DNA from: Novosphingobium fluoreni
Lineage (GTDB): Bacteria > Pseudomonadota > Alphaproteobacteria > Sphingomonadales > Sphingomonadaceae
DNA: 64,000 bases
Direction: 5' to 3'
NCBI RefSeq assembly: GCF_014196615.1
Contig: NZ_JACIDY010000003.1
Coordinates: 370,640 to 434,639, forward strand
The notes under the pieces: model-generated
Databases searched by the model: none
What the model was told of the DNA's origin: nothing
The model's input: only the letters and a program-made list of their open reading frames with translations
Part shown: positions 1 to 8,106 of the stretch, in pieces
How the letters are laid out: the number at the start of each line of letters is the position of its first letter
Numbering within the stretch: position 1 is the first letter of the stretch
Made by a program: the position numbers and the translations under genes

Positions 1-2
1 GT

Positions 3-614
3 CCGCGCAAGCGCCGCCGCCGTGGTGGTCGTCGCCGTCGTGGCGGTCGCGATCGCGCCGGTGACGAAGGCGAGACGCAAGAAGCCGCCAATGGCGAGGC
101 TTCGGCCGAGCCGGAAGCTGCCGAGGCTCCTGCCGCTGTCGAGGAAGCGCCGGTAGCGGTGGAAGCGCCTGTGGAGGCCGAGGCGGAAGCTCCCCCGGCC
201 AAGCCCAAGCGCACCCGTCGCAAGAAGGCCGACATCGAGGCTGAGGCCGCTGCTGCGCAAGCTGCGAAGGAAGCTCCGGCCGCGCCTGCCGAGGCCGAGG
301 CCGAAGCGCCTGCCAAGCCCAAGCGCACGCGTCGCAAGAAGGCTGACATCGAAGCTGAAGCCGCTGCTGCGCAAGCCGCGAAGGACGCCCCGGCTGCCGA
401 AGCCGAGGTTGAAGCTCCGGCCAAGCCCAAGCGCACGCGCCGCACCAAGGCTGCTGTCGCTGCCGCCGCACCGGTGGAGGTCGCCGCCGAGGCTGCCTCG
501 CCCAAGCCCGCCGAGCCTCAGCAGGCCGACGCCGACGACGCGGCTTCGGGTGATATCGACGGTCCGGACGGCAAGCCACGCCGCGGGTGGTGGCAGCGCA
601 CGTTCGGCGCCTGA
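3..614 (+). CDS. rne: Ribonuclease E, C-terminal tail (partial)
   Basis: Only the last ~203 codons are in the window; the reading frame enters at base 3. The sequence opens with an Arg/Gly-rich block (RKRRRRGGRRRR), continues as Ala/Glu-rich low-complexity sequence with a KPKRTRRKKADIEAE module in three copies, and ends in RRGWWQRTFGA, a tail I recognise from alphaproteobacterial RNase E. In this family the disordered C-terminus carries RNA-binding and degradosome-scaffold segments while catalysis is N-terminal, so no active-site residues can be checked. An intrinsic terminator follows at once. The main alternative is another large RNA-binding protein with a similar basic tail. Confidence 0.8.
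   Translation, partial: PRKRRRRGGRRRRGGRDRAGDEGETQEAANGEASAEPEAAEAPAAVEEAPVAVEAPVEAEAEAPPAKPKRTRRKKADIEAEAAAAQAAKEAPAAPAEAEAEAPAKPKRTRRKKADIEAEAAAAQAAKDAPAAEAEVEAPAKPKRTRRTKAAVAAAAPVEVAAEAASPKPAEPQQADADDAASGDIDGPDGKPRRGWWQRTFGA
193..450 (+). repeat. Tandem repeat inside the rne tail
   Basis: A unit of about 110-117 bp, encoding A-K-P-K-R-T-R-R-K-K-A-D-I-E-A-E plus an Ala-rich linker, begins near 198, 315 and 420. Copies 1 and 2 are almost identical; copy 3 keeps only the basic KPKRTRR core. The basic motifs alternate with acidic/Ala linkers, as expected for repeated RNA-binding patches in a disordered tail. Confidence 0.75.
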
Positions 615-642
615 CACCGCCTTGAGCACTACGGACTGAACG

Positions 643-675
643 CACCCCCTGGCTCACGCCGGGGGGTGTTTTTTT
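643..675 (+). terminator. Rho-independent terminator after rne
   Basis: CACCCCC at 643-649 pairs with GGGGGTG at 662-668 around a short loop, followed by a run of T to 675. It sits 29 nt after the rne stop and abuts the stop codon of the convergent acyltransferase gene. Confidence 0.85.
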
Positions 676-1822
676 ATGCGGGCTGCGGCTGGCCGGGCTT
701 GAGCACGATACCGTCAAACAAAAGCGCCATGGAACGCACGCGGGCAGTGGCGAACCATACCCCATAAGACAGCCCGAACGACATCGCCGTGATTCCCAGC
801 GCCTTCAGCAGCGCCGGCACCGGCAGCGGCTGCGCCAGCCACACCAGCACCGCGATCAGCGGCAAGTGAAACAGGTAGATCACGAAAGACGCGTCGGTCA
901 GCCGCCTAACCGCGGGCATCGGCCGATTGAGCAGCGTCGATGCCACCGCGATCAGCGCCTGCGTGATCGCCAGCGCCGCCATCGTGCCGATGAACCGTTC
1001 GGTCATGGGCATGACGTCCTTATGGACCATCAGCCAAAGCGTCGTCGTCCCAAGCCCAGTTAGGGCGATCGGCCACGAGAACCGCTGCATTCGCTCCCGC
1101 ATCATCGGCGCGCGGACTAGCAGGCACCCCAGCAAGAACCACGGCGCGAACATGATCACCTCGTCCAGCCGCAGGATCTGCTGGGGCAGCATCGTCGCCA
1201 GGCCCGCCTTGTAGAACGCCTCCACCGCCAGCGCTTCCCAGGCGCCGACCAGCACGCCCAGCAGCGTCAATGTCAGCAGGAATCGCCGAGCGCAGGCCGC
1301 GTCCCAGCGGGGTGGGACCAGGCCGTGGCGCACCCAGGGGAAGCGTCGTGCCAGCAGAGCGCTGGCGGTCGAAAAGTAGAGCAGGATCACGATGAACCAC
1401 AAGTGCCGCACCCAATACCCGCCCGAGGTCAGCGAGTTTTCCCGCCATGAGCGCAGCGCCTCCGGCCACGGCAGGTTCGAAAGCTCGCACGCCAGATTCA
1501 TCAGCGGAATCAGCGTGACCAGGCAGGTCAGGAACGGCACTCCGAGCCTGATATAGCGGCCCTTCAGCCATGCCGTCGGCTCTCGCCGCGCCAGCAGCAG
1601 CAAGGCGAAGTAGCCCGCGATCACGAAGAAAGCCGGCATCCGGAACAAGTGGATCACCTCGGCAAATTCGGGAAATCCGGCCACACCCTCGCCCGAGTGC
1701 ACGATGAAGTCCTGACCCGGCTGGTAGGACAGCGCCACGTGATAAGGGATACCTAGCAGCATCAGGAACGCGCGCAGGCCGTCCCAGAAATGCTCACGCT
1801 GGTGGTCGTTCTGCGGTGCCAT
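674..1822 (-). CDS. OpgC/MdoC-like membrane acyltransferase (acyltransferase 3 family)
   Basis: A 382-residue multi-pass membrane protein. The start WDGLRAFLMLLGIPYHV followed by RMPAFFVIAGYF and RYIRLGVPFL closely matches the pattern of E. coli OpgC (MdoC), which succinylates osmoregulated periplasmic glucans; around ten hydrophobic segments follow. The Met at 1822 is chosen because AGGAGG lies 6 nt upstream; a longer frame to 1906 has no such site. Family membership is clear, but the acyl donor and acceptor are unknown: no glucan synthase (opgGH) is nearby, so another polysaccharide, including the EPS encoded downstream, is possible. It converges on rne across the shared terminator. Confidence 0.8.
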   Translation of the reverse strand: MAPQNDHQREHFWDGLRAFLMLLGIPYHVALSYQPGQDFIVHSGEGVAGFPEFAEVIHLFRMPAFFVIAGYFALLLLARREPTAWLKGRYIRLGVPFLTCLVTLIPLMNLACELSNLPWPEALRSWRENSLTSGGYWVRHLWFIVILLYFSTASALLARRFPWVRHGLVPPRWDAACARRFLLTLTLLGVLVGAWEALAVEAFYKAGLATMLPQQILRLDEVIMFAPWFLLGCLLVRAPMMRERMQRFSWPIALTGLGTTTLWLMVHKDVMPMTERFIGTMAALAITQALIAVASTLLNRPMPAVRRLTDASFVIYLFHLPLIAVLVWLAQPLPVPALLKALGITAMSFGLSYGVWFATARVRSMALLFDGIVLKPGQPQPA

Positions 1823-1911
1823 TCGCCTCCTCGTACACGGCATGGCCGGTGTATCGGTGTGCGAATGTGAACTCAGGATAGACGATCCGGCTCCCACCGG
1901 CGGCATCAGCG

Positions 1912-2631
1912 TCAGAAAGGAATCGGCTCACCATCCCAGGCGAACACGTCGCCGCTCTGCGCCGCCGTCAGGCCGTCGATCACCGACAGCAGGTTGGTGG
2001 CCGCCTGTTGCGGCGTGGTCAGTTGTCCCTCTGGCACGTTGCGCTGAAAAGGATGCGAGAGCGCGGTGTCCACGGTGCCGGGGTGCAGGCCGACCACGAT
2101 CGCCTCCTTGTGCGTGCGCCGCAGCTCTATGGCGAAATTTCGCAGCAGCATGTTGAGCGCCGCCTTCGATGCCCGGTAGCTGTGCCACCCGCCCAGGCGG
2201 TTGTCGCCGATCGATCCGACGCGCGCCGACAGCGCCGCGAACACACCCCGGTGATCGCGCGGCAGCAACGGCAGCATGTGCTTGGCGATCACTGCGGGAC
2301 CAATGGTGTTGACCGCCAACATCTGCGCCATGGCCGCAGGATCGATCGCTTTCAGGGACTTTTCCGGCCCTGCCCCGCCCTCGAACGCCAGGACGCCGGT
2401 GGCCACGATCACCAGGTCCGGCGGGTTGTCCGCCATGCCCTGCGCCGCGTCCTGTATAGAGGCCTCGTCCAGCAAGTCGAAGCGGAACGGTCGCACCTTC
2501 GCGCCGCCATCCACCTGCCGGCGCGCGCCAGCGTGGACGATCGCGATATCGTCTCGCGCCGCAAGTTGCGCCACCAGCGCCGCGCCGATCCCACCGCTGG
2601 CTCCGAACACACAGGCCGTCTTCTTGGTCAT
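1912..2631 (-). CDS. Short-chain dehydrogenase/reductase (SDR)
   Basis: A 239-residue classical-type SDR. The Rossmann motif GASGGIG lies near residues 10-16, an NTIG motif is in the middle, and the catalytic YRASK (Tyr-x-x-x-Lys) follows a SARVGSIGDN stretch supplying the Ser. This arrangement resembles CsgA-like SDRs, which are often annotated only as SDR oxidoreductases. Cytosolic; the NAD(P)H preference and substrate cannot be read from the sequence. It is divergent from sdhB across a 193-bp spacer and lies 89 bp upstream of the acyltransferase on the same strand, so the two may be cotranscribed. Confidence 0.85.
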   Translation of the reverse strand: MTKKTACVFGASGGIGAALVAQLAARDDIAIVHAGARRQVDGGAKVRPFRFDLLDEASIQDAAQGMADNPPDLVIVATGVLAFEGGAGPEKSLKAIDPAAMAQMLAVNTIGPAVIAKHMLPLLPRDHRGVFAALSARVGSIGDNRLGGWHSYRASKAALNMLLRNFAIELRRTHKEAIVVGLHPGTVDTALSHPFQRNVPEGQLTTPQQAATNLLSVIDGLTAAQSGDVFAWDGEPIPF

Positions 2632-2824
2632 ATGGATGCGCTAACCGAGCCCGCTTCGGCAGAGAAGTGCCCGTAAGCTCATGCCGGGCGGGTATCCATT
2701 ACCGACGCGATGCAATTGCCCTTGCAGAACATGCACCATCTCTACCCTTGCCCCCGCCCGAACTTTCGCTAGATGGAGGGACAATCGCGGTGAATGCCGC
2801 ATTGCAAGATCACAGGAAACGTCG

Positions 2825-3607
2825 ATGGCGCAGTTCACCCTCCCGGCCAACAGCAAGATCAAGAAGCGTGGCAACGTCCACAAGGCTGAGGGTGCGACGA
2901 AGGTCAAGAAATTCACCGTCTATCGCTATGATCCCGATAGCGGCGAAAACCCCCGGTACGATACGTTCGAGATCGACCTCGATAACTGCGGCCCGATGGT
3001 TCTGGACGCGCTCATCAAGATGAAGAGCGAGCAGGACCCAACGCTCACTTTCCGTCGTTCTTGCCGTGAAGGTATCTGCGGTTCGTGCGCGATGAACATG
3101 AACGGCCGCAATGGCCTGGCCTGCACCACCGCGATCGAAGACCTCAAGGGTGAAGTGCGCATCACGCCGCTGCCGCACATGGAAGTCATCAAGGACCTTG
3201 TTCCTGATTTCACGCACTTCTACGCGCAGTACGCCTCGATCCGTCCCTGGCTGCAGACCGTTTCCACCACGCCTTCGGGCAAGGAGCGGCTGCAGAGCCC
3301 GGAACAGCGTGAGAAGCTGGACGGCCTCTATGAGTGCATCCTGTGTGCCTGCTGCTCCACATCATGCCCCAGCTACTGGTGGAATTCGGACAAGTTCCTC
3401 GGCCCGGCGATCCTGTTGCAGGCCTATCGCTGGCTGGCCGACAGCCGCGATGAAATGACGGGTGAGCGTCTGGACGAGCTGGAAGATCCCTTCCGCCTCT
3501 ATCGCTGCCACACGATCATGAATTGCGCCAACGTGTGCCCCAAGGGTCTCAGCCCTGCGCGCGCCATCGCCGAGATCAAAAAGATGCAGGCGGAACGCCA
3601 GGTCTGA
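2825..3607 (+). CDS. sdhB: Succinate dehydrogenase iron-sulfur subunit
   Basis: A 260-residue subunit of complex II that passes electrons from the flavoprotein to quinone. The 2Fe-2S ligands are Cys80, Cys85, Cys88 and Cys100 (CREGICGSC...C). The [11 protein letters not shown] motif at 171-181 and CANVCPKG near 230 bind the 4Fe-4S and 3Fe-4S clusters. The length is normal. The ATG at 2825 with AGGAAA just upstream is preferred to a longer frame opening at 2681, because the family starts close to MAQFTLP. The usual partners sdhC, sdhD and sdhA are not upstream here; the SDR gene is divergent. Confidence 0.97.
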   Translation: MAQFTLPANSKIKKRGNVHKAEGATKVKKFTVYRYDPDSGENPRYDTFEIDLDNCGPMVLDALIKMKSEQDPTLTFRRSCREGICGSCAMNMNGRNGLACTTAIEDLKGEVRITPLPHMEVIKDLVPDFTHFYAQYASIRPWLQTVSTTPSGKERLQSPEQREKLDGLYECILCACCSTSCPSYWWNSDKFLGPAILLQAYRWLADSRDEMTGERLDELEDPFRLYRCHTIMNCANVCPKGLSPARAIAEIKKMQAERQV

Positions 3608-3653
3608 TCTTGAGCCCGGTTCGCGACCGGCCAAGGCGAAAGACCAACGGACG

Positions 3654-4112
3654 ATGAGCGATTACCAGGGCTTCATTTGCGATCCCGTGCCGGATCATCC
3701 AGGCTGGCTGACCTGGTCGATCACCGACCCGGAGCTATTCAACGGGGCCGTCATGGGTCAGTTGATCGCCCGGACGGAAAGCGATCGGACGGTACGCGTC
3801 CGTATGCTGGAGACGGCGCGGCATCACGGAAACGCTCATGGCAATCTCCATGGCGGGGTCACGCTCTCACTGATCGACATCAGCTTTTTCGCCGCTGTTC
3901 ATTTCCTCCTGAATGCCGATGCGGCCAGTGCAGTCACCCTTGATGTGAACACGCAATTCATCGGCGCCGCGCGGATAGGCATGCCGGTCGATGCCGTGTG
4001 CGAGGTGATGAAGGAGACCGGCCGGCTGGTGTTCCTGCGTGGCACCGTGGAACAGGACGGCGCCACGACCGCCAGCTTCATGGGCACCGTGCGCAAGCTG
4101 CCTCGGAAATGA
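3654..4112 (+). CDS. PaaI-family hotdog thioesterase
   Basis: A 152-residue single hotdog-fold protein. The HGNLHGGVTLSLID stretch (residues 62-75) is the signature helix region of the PaaI/YbgC-type acyl-CoA thioesterases, with Asn64 and His66-Gly67-Gly68. Members are usually tetramers that hydrolyse acyl- or aryl-CoA; the substrate cannot be assigned. It lies 46 bp after sdhB and its stop overlaps the zapE start as ATGA, so sdhB, this gene and zapE are likely one transcript. Confidence 0.85.
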   Translation: MSDYQGFICDPVPDHPGWLTWSITDPELFNGAVMGQLIARTESDRTVRVRMLETARHHGNAHGNLHGGVTLSLIDISFFAAVHFLLNADAASAVTLDVNTQFIGAARIGMPVDAVCEVMKETGRLVFLRGTVEQDGATTASFMGTVRKLPRK

Positions 4113-5224
4113 CCGGGGTCCTCGATCGATACGAGGCGCTGGTCGCGACGGGTGAACTGCGGGTGGACCCGGACCAGGCCGCCGCCGCCGAGCGCCTGGA
4201 ACAATTGCAGCGCGAACTGGAAAAAGGCGATGCCGCGATCGGGTTGATCGGGCGGCTGATGCGGCGCAAGGCGCACTCGCCGCGCGGCGTGTACATGTGG
4301 GGCGGCGTCGGCCGGGGCAAGTCGATGCTGATGGACTTGTTCCACCAGACGCTGGCCATCACCGAAAAACGCCGCGTCCACTTCCATGCCTTCATGCTGG
4401 AAGTACACGCGCTGCTGCGCGAAGAGCGCAAGAAGGAAGCGGGCGACCCCATCCTCCCCGTCGCCGCTACGATCGGCCGCAACCTGCGCTGCCTCGCCTT
4501 TGACGAGATGGTGGTGAACAACTCCGCCGATGCGATGATCATGAGCAGGCTGTTCACCGCCCTGATCCGCGACGAGCAGGTGACGATCGTCACCACCTCG
4601 AACCGCGCGCCATCGCAGCTCTATAAAGACGGGCTCAATCGCGAGCACTTCCTGCCGTTCATAGCGCTGATCGAGGGCGATCTCGATGTCATGACGCTGG
4701 ATGGGCCGACCGACTATCGGCTGCAGCGATTGGGCGGCATGGACACCTGGCACACCCCCCTTGGCGATCCGGCGACCGAACAGACGCGCGAAGCGTTCTA
4801 TCGCCTGACCGACTACCCGCCCGAAGATGCCGACCATGTGCCGTCCACCGATCTCGATCTGGGCGGTGGACGAAAGCTGCACGTTCCCAAAAGTTTGAAG
4901 GGCGTGGGCGTTTTCAGCTTCAAGCGCCTATGTGGTGAACCGCGCGGGGCCGCCGACTACCTGGCGATTGCCCGCACGTACCACACGGTGATCATCGTCG
5001 GCATTCCCAAGATGGGCCCCGACATGCGCAACGAGGCCGCGCGCTTCGTGACGCTGATCGACGCTTTGTACGAAAATAAGGTGAAGCTGATCGCCGCCGC
5101 CGATGCCGAGCCGGAAGACCTTTACCAGGCGGGCAACGGCCGCTTCGAATTTGAGCGAACGGTAAGCCGGCTTAATGAAATGCAGAGTGCCGAGTATCTG
5201 GCGCTCGGCCACGGCGAAGACTGA
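4109..5224 (+). CDS. zapE: Cell division protein ZapE (AFG1-like ATPase)
   Basis: A 371-residue AFG1/ZapE P-loop ATPase. The Walker A motif GGVGRGKS is at residues 65-72 and the Walker B CLAFDE ends at 131-133; the downstream VTIVTTSNRAP segment with its Arg is typical of the family. In E. coli ZapE binds the Z-ring and FtsZ under stress; the mitochondrial homologue LACE1/AFG1 helps turn over respiratory subunits, which fits the neighbouring sdhB. The ATG at 4109 overlaps the thioesterase stop (ATGA). Confidence 0.92.
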   Translation: MTGVLDRYEALVATGELRVDPDQAAAAERLEQLQRELEKGDAAIGLIGRLMRRKAHSPRGVYMWGGVGRGKSMLMDLFHQTLAITEKRRVHFHAFMLEVHALLREERKKEAGDPILPVAATIGRNLRCLAFDEMVVNNSADAMIMSRLFTALIRDEQVTIVTTSNRAPSQLYKDGLNREHFLPFIALIEGDLDVMTLDGPTDYRLQRLGGMDTWHTPLGDPATEQTREAFYRLTDYPPEDADHVPSTDLDLGGGRKLHVPKSLKGVGVFSFKRLCGEPRGAADYLAIARTYHTVIIVGIPKMGPDMRNEAARFVTLIDALYENKVKLIAAADAEPEDLYQAGNGRFEFERTVSRLNEMQSAEYLALGHGED

Positions 5225-5574
5225 TTCGCACCATTTGATCCACATAGCTGAGACAAATCGTGGGTAGAACCACGATGAGCTGCGTATGCCGACTATTGCG
5301 CTATCCAAAAACATTGAAGGCGCCTCGAGCTTACGCCCGCGACGCCCACCCGACACAGTTAAGTGTCAGAAATAGCTACGATCCTTTAGTTGTTGGGATC
5401 GCCGATGTTTTTCCTAGCTCTTCGACGTACAGCGCAACAACTCGCCGATATCGAAGAACTAGATCAGAAGTTCTGCCAGCCCCAGAACATGTTTCAGACC
5501 CCATGGTTTGCCACTCGCAGTTTTCTGCGATGGGCATAGGGTTACCAAAACCTTAAAGTGGCAGCAACGTTTAA
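5225..5574 (+). other. Convergent intergenic region, no gene recognised
   Basis: 350 bp between zapE and the convergent CHASE2-EAL gene, visibly richer in A/T than its neighbours. It contains two small perfect inverted repeats (GACAC/GTGTC at 5352-5367 and CGATCC/GGATCG at 5379-5401), neither followed by a T run. Short open frames here show no convincing start site or family pattern. Confidence 0.6.
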
Positions 5575-7965
5575 TTAACCAGAAGACCGGGTGCGCGTGT
5601 CCTGCAGTTGCGTGACAAAATCTCGAAATGGCACAGGTCTGCCTACGTAGTACCCCTGAACTTGATCGCATTGCAGGCTTTTCAGCACGGCCATGGCCAC
5701 TGCGGTTTCAACGCCTTCAGCGACAACTTCACGACCAAGCGAGTGCGCCATCTCAATGATCGACTGCACCAGCAAATGATCGCCAGTATTCGTGTCCACA
5801 TCGCGGATGAACACCTTGTCGATTTTCACCTCCGCTGCGGGCAGGTAGCGCAAGTAATCGATCGTAGCGTTGCCGGTACCAAAGTCGTCAATCGATAAGC
5901 GCAGGCCCGCAGCAACCAATTCTTCCATCATCTGCAAGGTTTTAGCCGAGCGATCGAGTCGATCGGTCTCGGTGATCTCCAGCGTCAGATGCCGTGCCGG
6001 CAGATCATGAGCGGCCAAGGTCTCGGCGATCATCCTGGGCAGACGCGGGTTACGTAGCAGCTGCGCGGAGATGTTGACCGACACCGAGAAGTCATGACCG
6101 TCGCGGACCAGGGTGGCAGCCGCTCGCACAGCCTTGTCGAGCACGAAGCGGGTGATCCGCTCGATCCGGTGATATTCCTCGGCAATGCCGATGAACTTCT
6201 CTGGGCTTATCGGTCCCCGCTCTGGATGCGACCAACGCGCCAGCGCCTCGGCTCCGATGATTCGATTCGTCGCCAGATCGAGCTTGGGCTGGAAGGCCAC
6301 CCAGACCTCGCCATTATCGATTGCGCGGTCGAGCGAGGTGAGGAGGGAGATTTCCCAATGCACTTCGCCACCGGCATCGTCGTGATGGCAGACCAGCTCG
6401 TCCGAACGGACCGCTTCTTCCGCTGACTGAATTGCGTTTGCCAGGCGATTGCCCAAGCCATTGCCGCGATTTGAGTCGACGCCGCAGTTGAAGCCGACGT
6501 CGACCTCGGTTTCGCCGATGACGATGCCGTTCTGGACGATGCGATGAAGCCCCTCGAGGTTTTCGAACAGTTCGACGATGTCCGTCAGGTTCGAAAGCCA
6601 GGCAAACATGCCGCCTTCGTGATAGACGATTACATCGGGCTCACTGATCCGAATGCGGCGCTGGATTTCGCCTGCCAGATCGCCTTCGATCCGCCCCTCG
6701 AAGCTACGGACTATCCCGGCATAGTTGCGAATCTTGAGGGCGACCAGCAAGCCTGACGACGTTCCATCCTGACCGCGAAGCGCTTGAAAGCTGGGCAGGC
6801 CGGACGCGGCGTTTGTTTCGCTGACATCGCGGAACTTGTCGAGAGTCCGGGCCCGCCAAGTCGCGTAGATTGCCATGATCGCGGCTGGAACGACTTCGAG
6901 CTCCACACCGAACCTGTCCAGAACGACGGGCAGGATCAGCAGGACGATACCCAGGCCGGCCAAGCGCAACGGCGCGATCGAACGGCCGCGGCCCACCCCG
7001 GTCACGATCAGCAGCGCGACGACCAGGAACGCGGGAAGCCAACCGAGCGGGAGCGCGGCTCCTCGCTGCAACGTATGCGCGGCGATCACGTGGAAGTACA
7101 CAGCGGGTACAAATCCGCCGAGCGGCAGGGGCTTGTATTCCGTTGTCGAGGCGGTCCAACCCACGACCATCTTGCGGCCGGCGACCTGACGTGGATCGAA
7201 CTTGCCTTCCAGGACGTCGTAGTAGCTGATCGACGGTATCGTCTTGTAATCGATTGCGAAATCGGGTCGGAAAAAGCCCTCCCTTATCTCACCCAGCCCC
7301 GCCATCGCGGCCGCTAGCGAAGGCAATTTGCCGACCACGCTGTCCGACGAATACGGAAAGCTGTATGCCATGTTCAGCGTCTGCGCGAGAACTGCTAGGG
7401 ATACCAGCCGCGACGATTGCAGGAACGCGCGATCCGGGATCATGTTGAGCGAGCTGCCGCCCTGCGATGACAGCTTCCGCGCTACACCAAAATAAACCCG
7501 CTCGGGATAGCGTTTGAGCGTACCGCTCAGGTCGGCGGAGCCACGCGTCTGCGCCGAGAATGGGTATGTCCGGTCGAAGAAGACCTCTTTCGCGCCAGCC
7601 TTCATCAGGTTTTCGACGACCTTGGCATCCAGGCCCGGGTTCACGTCGTTGTCGTGAATTTCGCCCAGTGTCTTGTCGTCGATCTTGACGATGACGATTG
7701 ACCCATCGGCTTTTTCATACCGCAGCTTGGTGCGGGCCACGATGAAGATGTCTTCCAGCGGCAAGGCGCGGCCGATCGTGCCGAAGAAGACGCCCAGCAG
7801 CAACGCCGAGAGCGCGATGCGCCAGCGGCGGTTCTGCCAGATTTCCTGCATTTTCACGATGGGAGAGGTCATGCACCCCGCCTGACTGGCTGTGGCCGAC
7901 AGGTGGCCCGAGTGCACACGTCCGCACCAGGAGCAGAGCTCCGGGGTCCGTTCGTTGTCGGACAA
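5575..7965 (-). CDS. CHASE2 / degenerate GGDEF / EAL c-di-GMP phosphodiesterase
   Basis: A 796-residue membrane protein. One hydrophobic segment (~49-67) precedes a periplasmic CHASE2 sensor (~75-300); membrane segments at ~311-370 lead to a GGDEF-like domain (~390-525) and an EAL domain (~545-790). The EAL residues are Glu573-Ala-Leu, and SIDDFGTG and an EGVET stretch are intact, so phosphodiesterase activity is likely. The GGDEF position reads EGGMFAW, so cyclase activity is unlikely. The frame opens with TTG at 7965 and encodes ELCSWCGRV and a third Cys before the first ATG at 7872; neither start has a strong ribosome site. Both are reasonable; I keep the longer one because the Cys-rich segment looks like a real motif. 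Confidence 0.88.
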   Translation of the reverse strand: MSDNERTPELCSWCGRVHSGHLSATASQAGCMTSPIVKMQEIWQNRRWRIALSALLLGVFFGTIGRALPLEDIFIVARTKLRYEKADGSIVIVKIDDKTLGEIHDNDVNPGLDAKVVENLMKAGAKEVFFDRTYPFSAQTRGSADLSGTLKRYPERVYFGVARKLSSQGGSSLNMIPDRAFLQSSRLVSLAVLAQTLNMAYSFPYSSDSVVGKLPSLAAAMAGLGEIREGFFRPDFAIDYKTIPSISYYDVLEGKFDPRQVAGRKMVVGWTASTTEYKPLPLGGFVPAVYFHVIAAHTLQRGAALPLGWLPAFLVVALLIVTGVGRGRSIAPLRLAGLGIVLLILPVVLDRFGVELEVVPAAIMAIYATWRARTLDKFRDVSETNAASGLPSFQALRGQDGTSSGLLVALKIRNYAGIVRSFEGRIEGDLAGEIQRRIRISEPDVIVYHEGGMFAWLSNLTDIVELFENLEGLHRIVQNGIVIGETEVDVGFNCGVDSNRGNGLGNRLANAIQSAEEAVRSDELVCHHDDAGGEVHWEISLLTSLDRAIDNGEVWVAFQPKLDLATNRIIGAEALARWSHPERGPISPEKFIGIAEEYHRIERITRFVLDKAVRAAATLVRDGHDFSVSVNISAQLLRNPRLPRMIAETLAAHDLPARHLTLEITETDRLDRSAKTLQMMEELVAAGLRLSIDDFGTGNATIDYLRYLPAAEVKIDKVFIRDVDTNTGDHLLVQSIIEMAHSLGREVVAEGVETAVAMAVLKSLQCDQVQGYYVGRPVPFRDFVTQLQDTRTRSSG

Positions 7966-8001
7966 GATGTAAGGCGACCAGTTATCGTCATGACGCTCTG
8001 C

Positions 8002-8018
8002 GCTGAGGCTACCTCAGC
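8002..8018. promoter_or_regulatory. Perfect inverted repeat upstream of the CHASE2-EAL gene
   Basis: GCTGAGG (8002-8008), loop CTA, CCTCAGC (8012-8018), 37 bp upstream of the TTG start at 7965. The position fits an operator or 5'-leader hairpin; no regulator can be named. Confidence 0.35.
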
Positions 8019-8070
8019 CGTCCTAGGGCCAATGTCCTAAGATAGCGTTTAGTTAATGGTGCCGGTCTCA

Positions 8071-8088
8071 GCCGCCGGAGGTGGCGGC
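8071..8088 (-). terminator. Possible hairpin terminator after the amidotransferase
   Basis: GCCGCC (8071-8076) and GGCGGC (8083-8088) form a perfect stem 19 nt beyond the stop codon of the minus-strand amidotransferase gene, the last gene of the EPS operon. No T-run follows on the minus strand, so termination would be weak or Rho-dependent. Confidence 0.3.
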
Positions 8089-8106
8089 ACACGGGCGATG
8101 CGAGGG

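Noticed and set aside
5260..5556. Open frame of 98 codons between zapE and the CHASE2-EAL gene
   Set aside because: No family resemblance and no convincing ribosome site; composition is intergenic-like.
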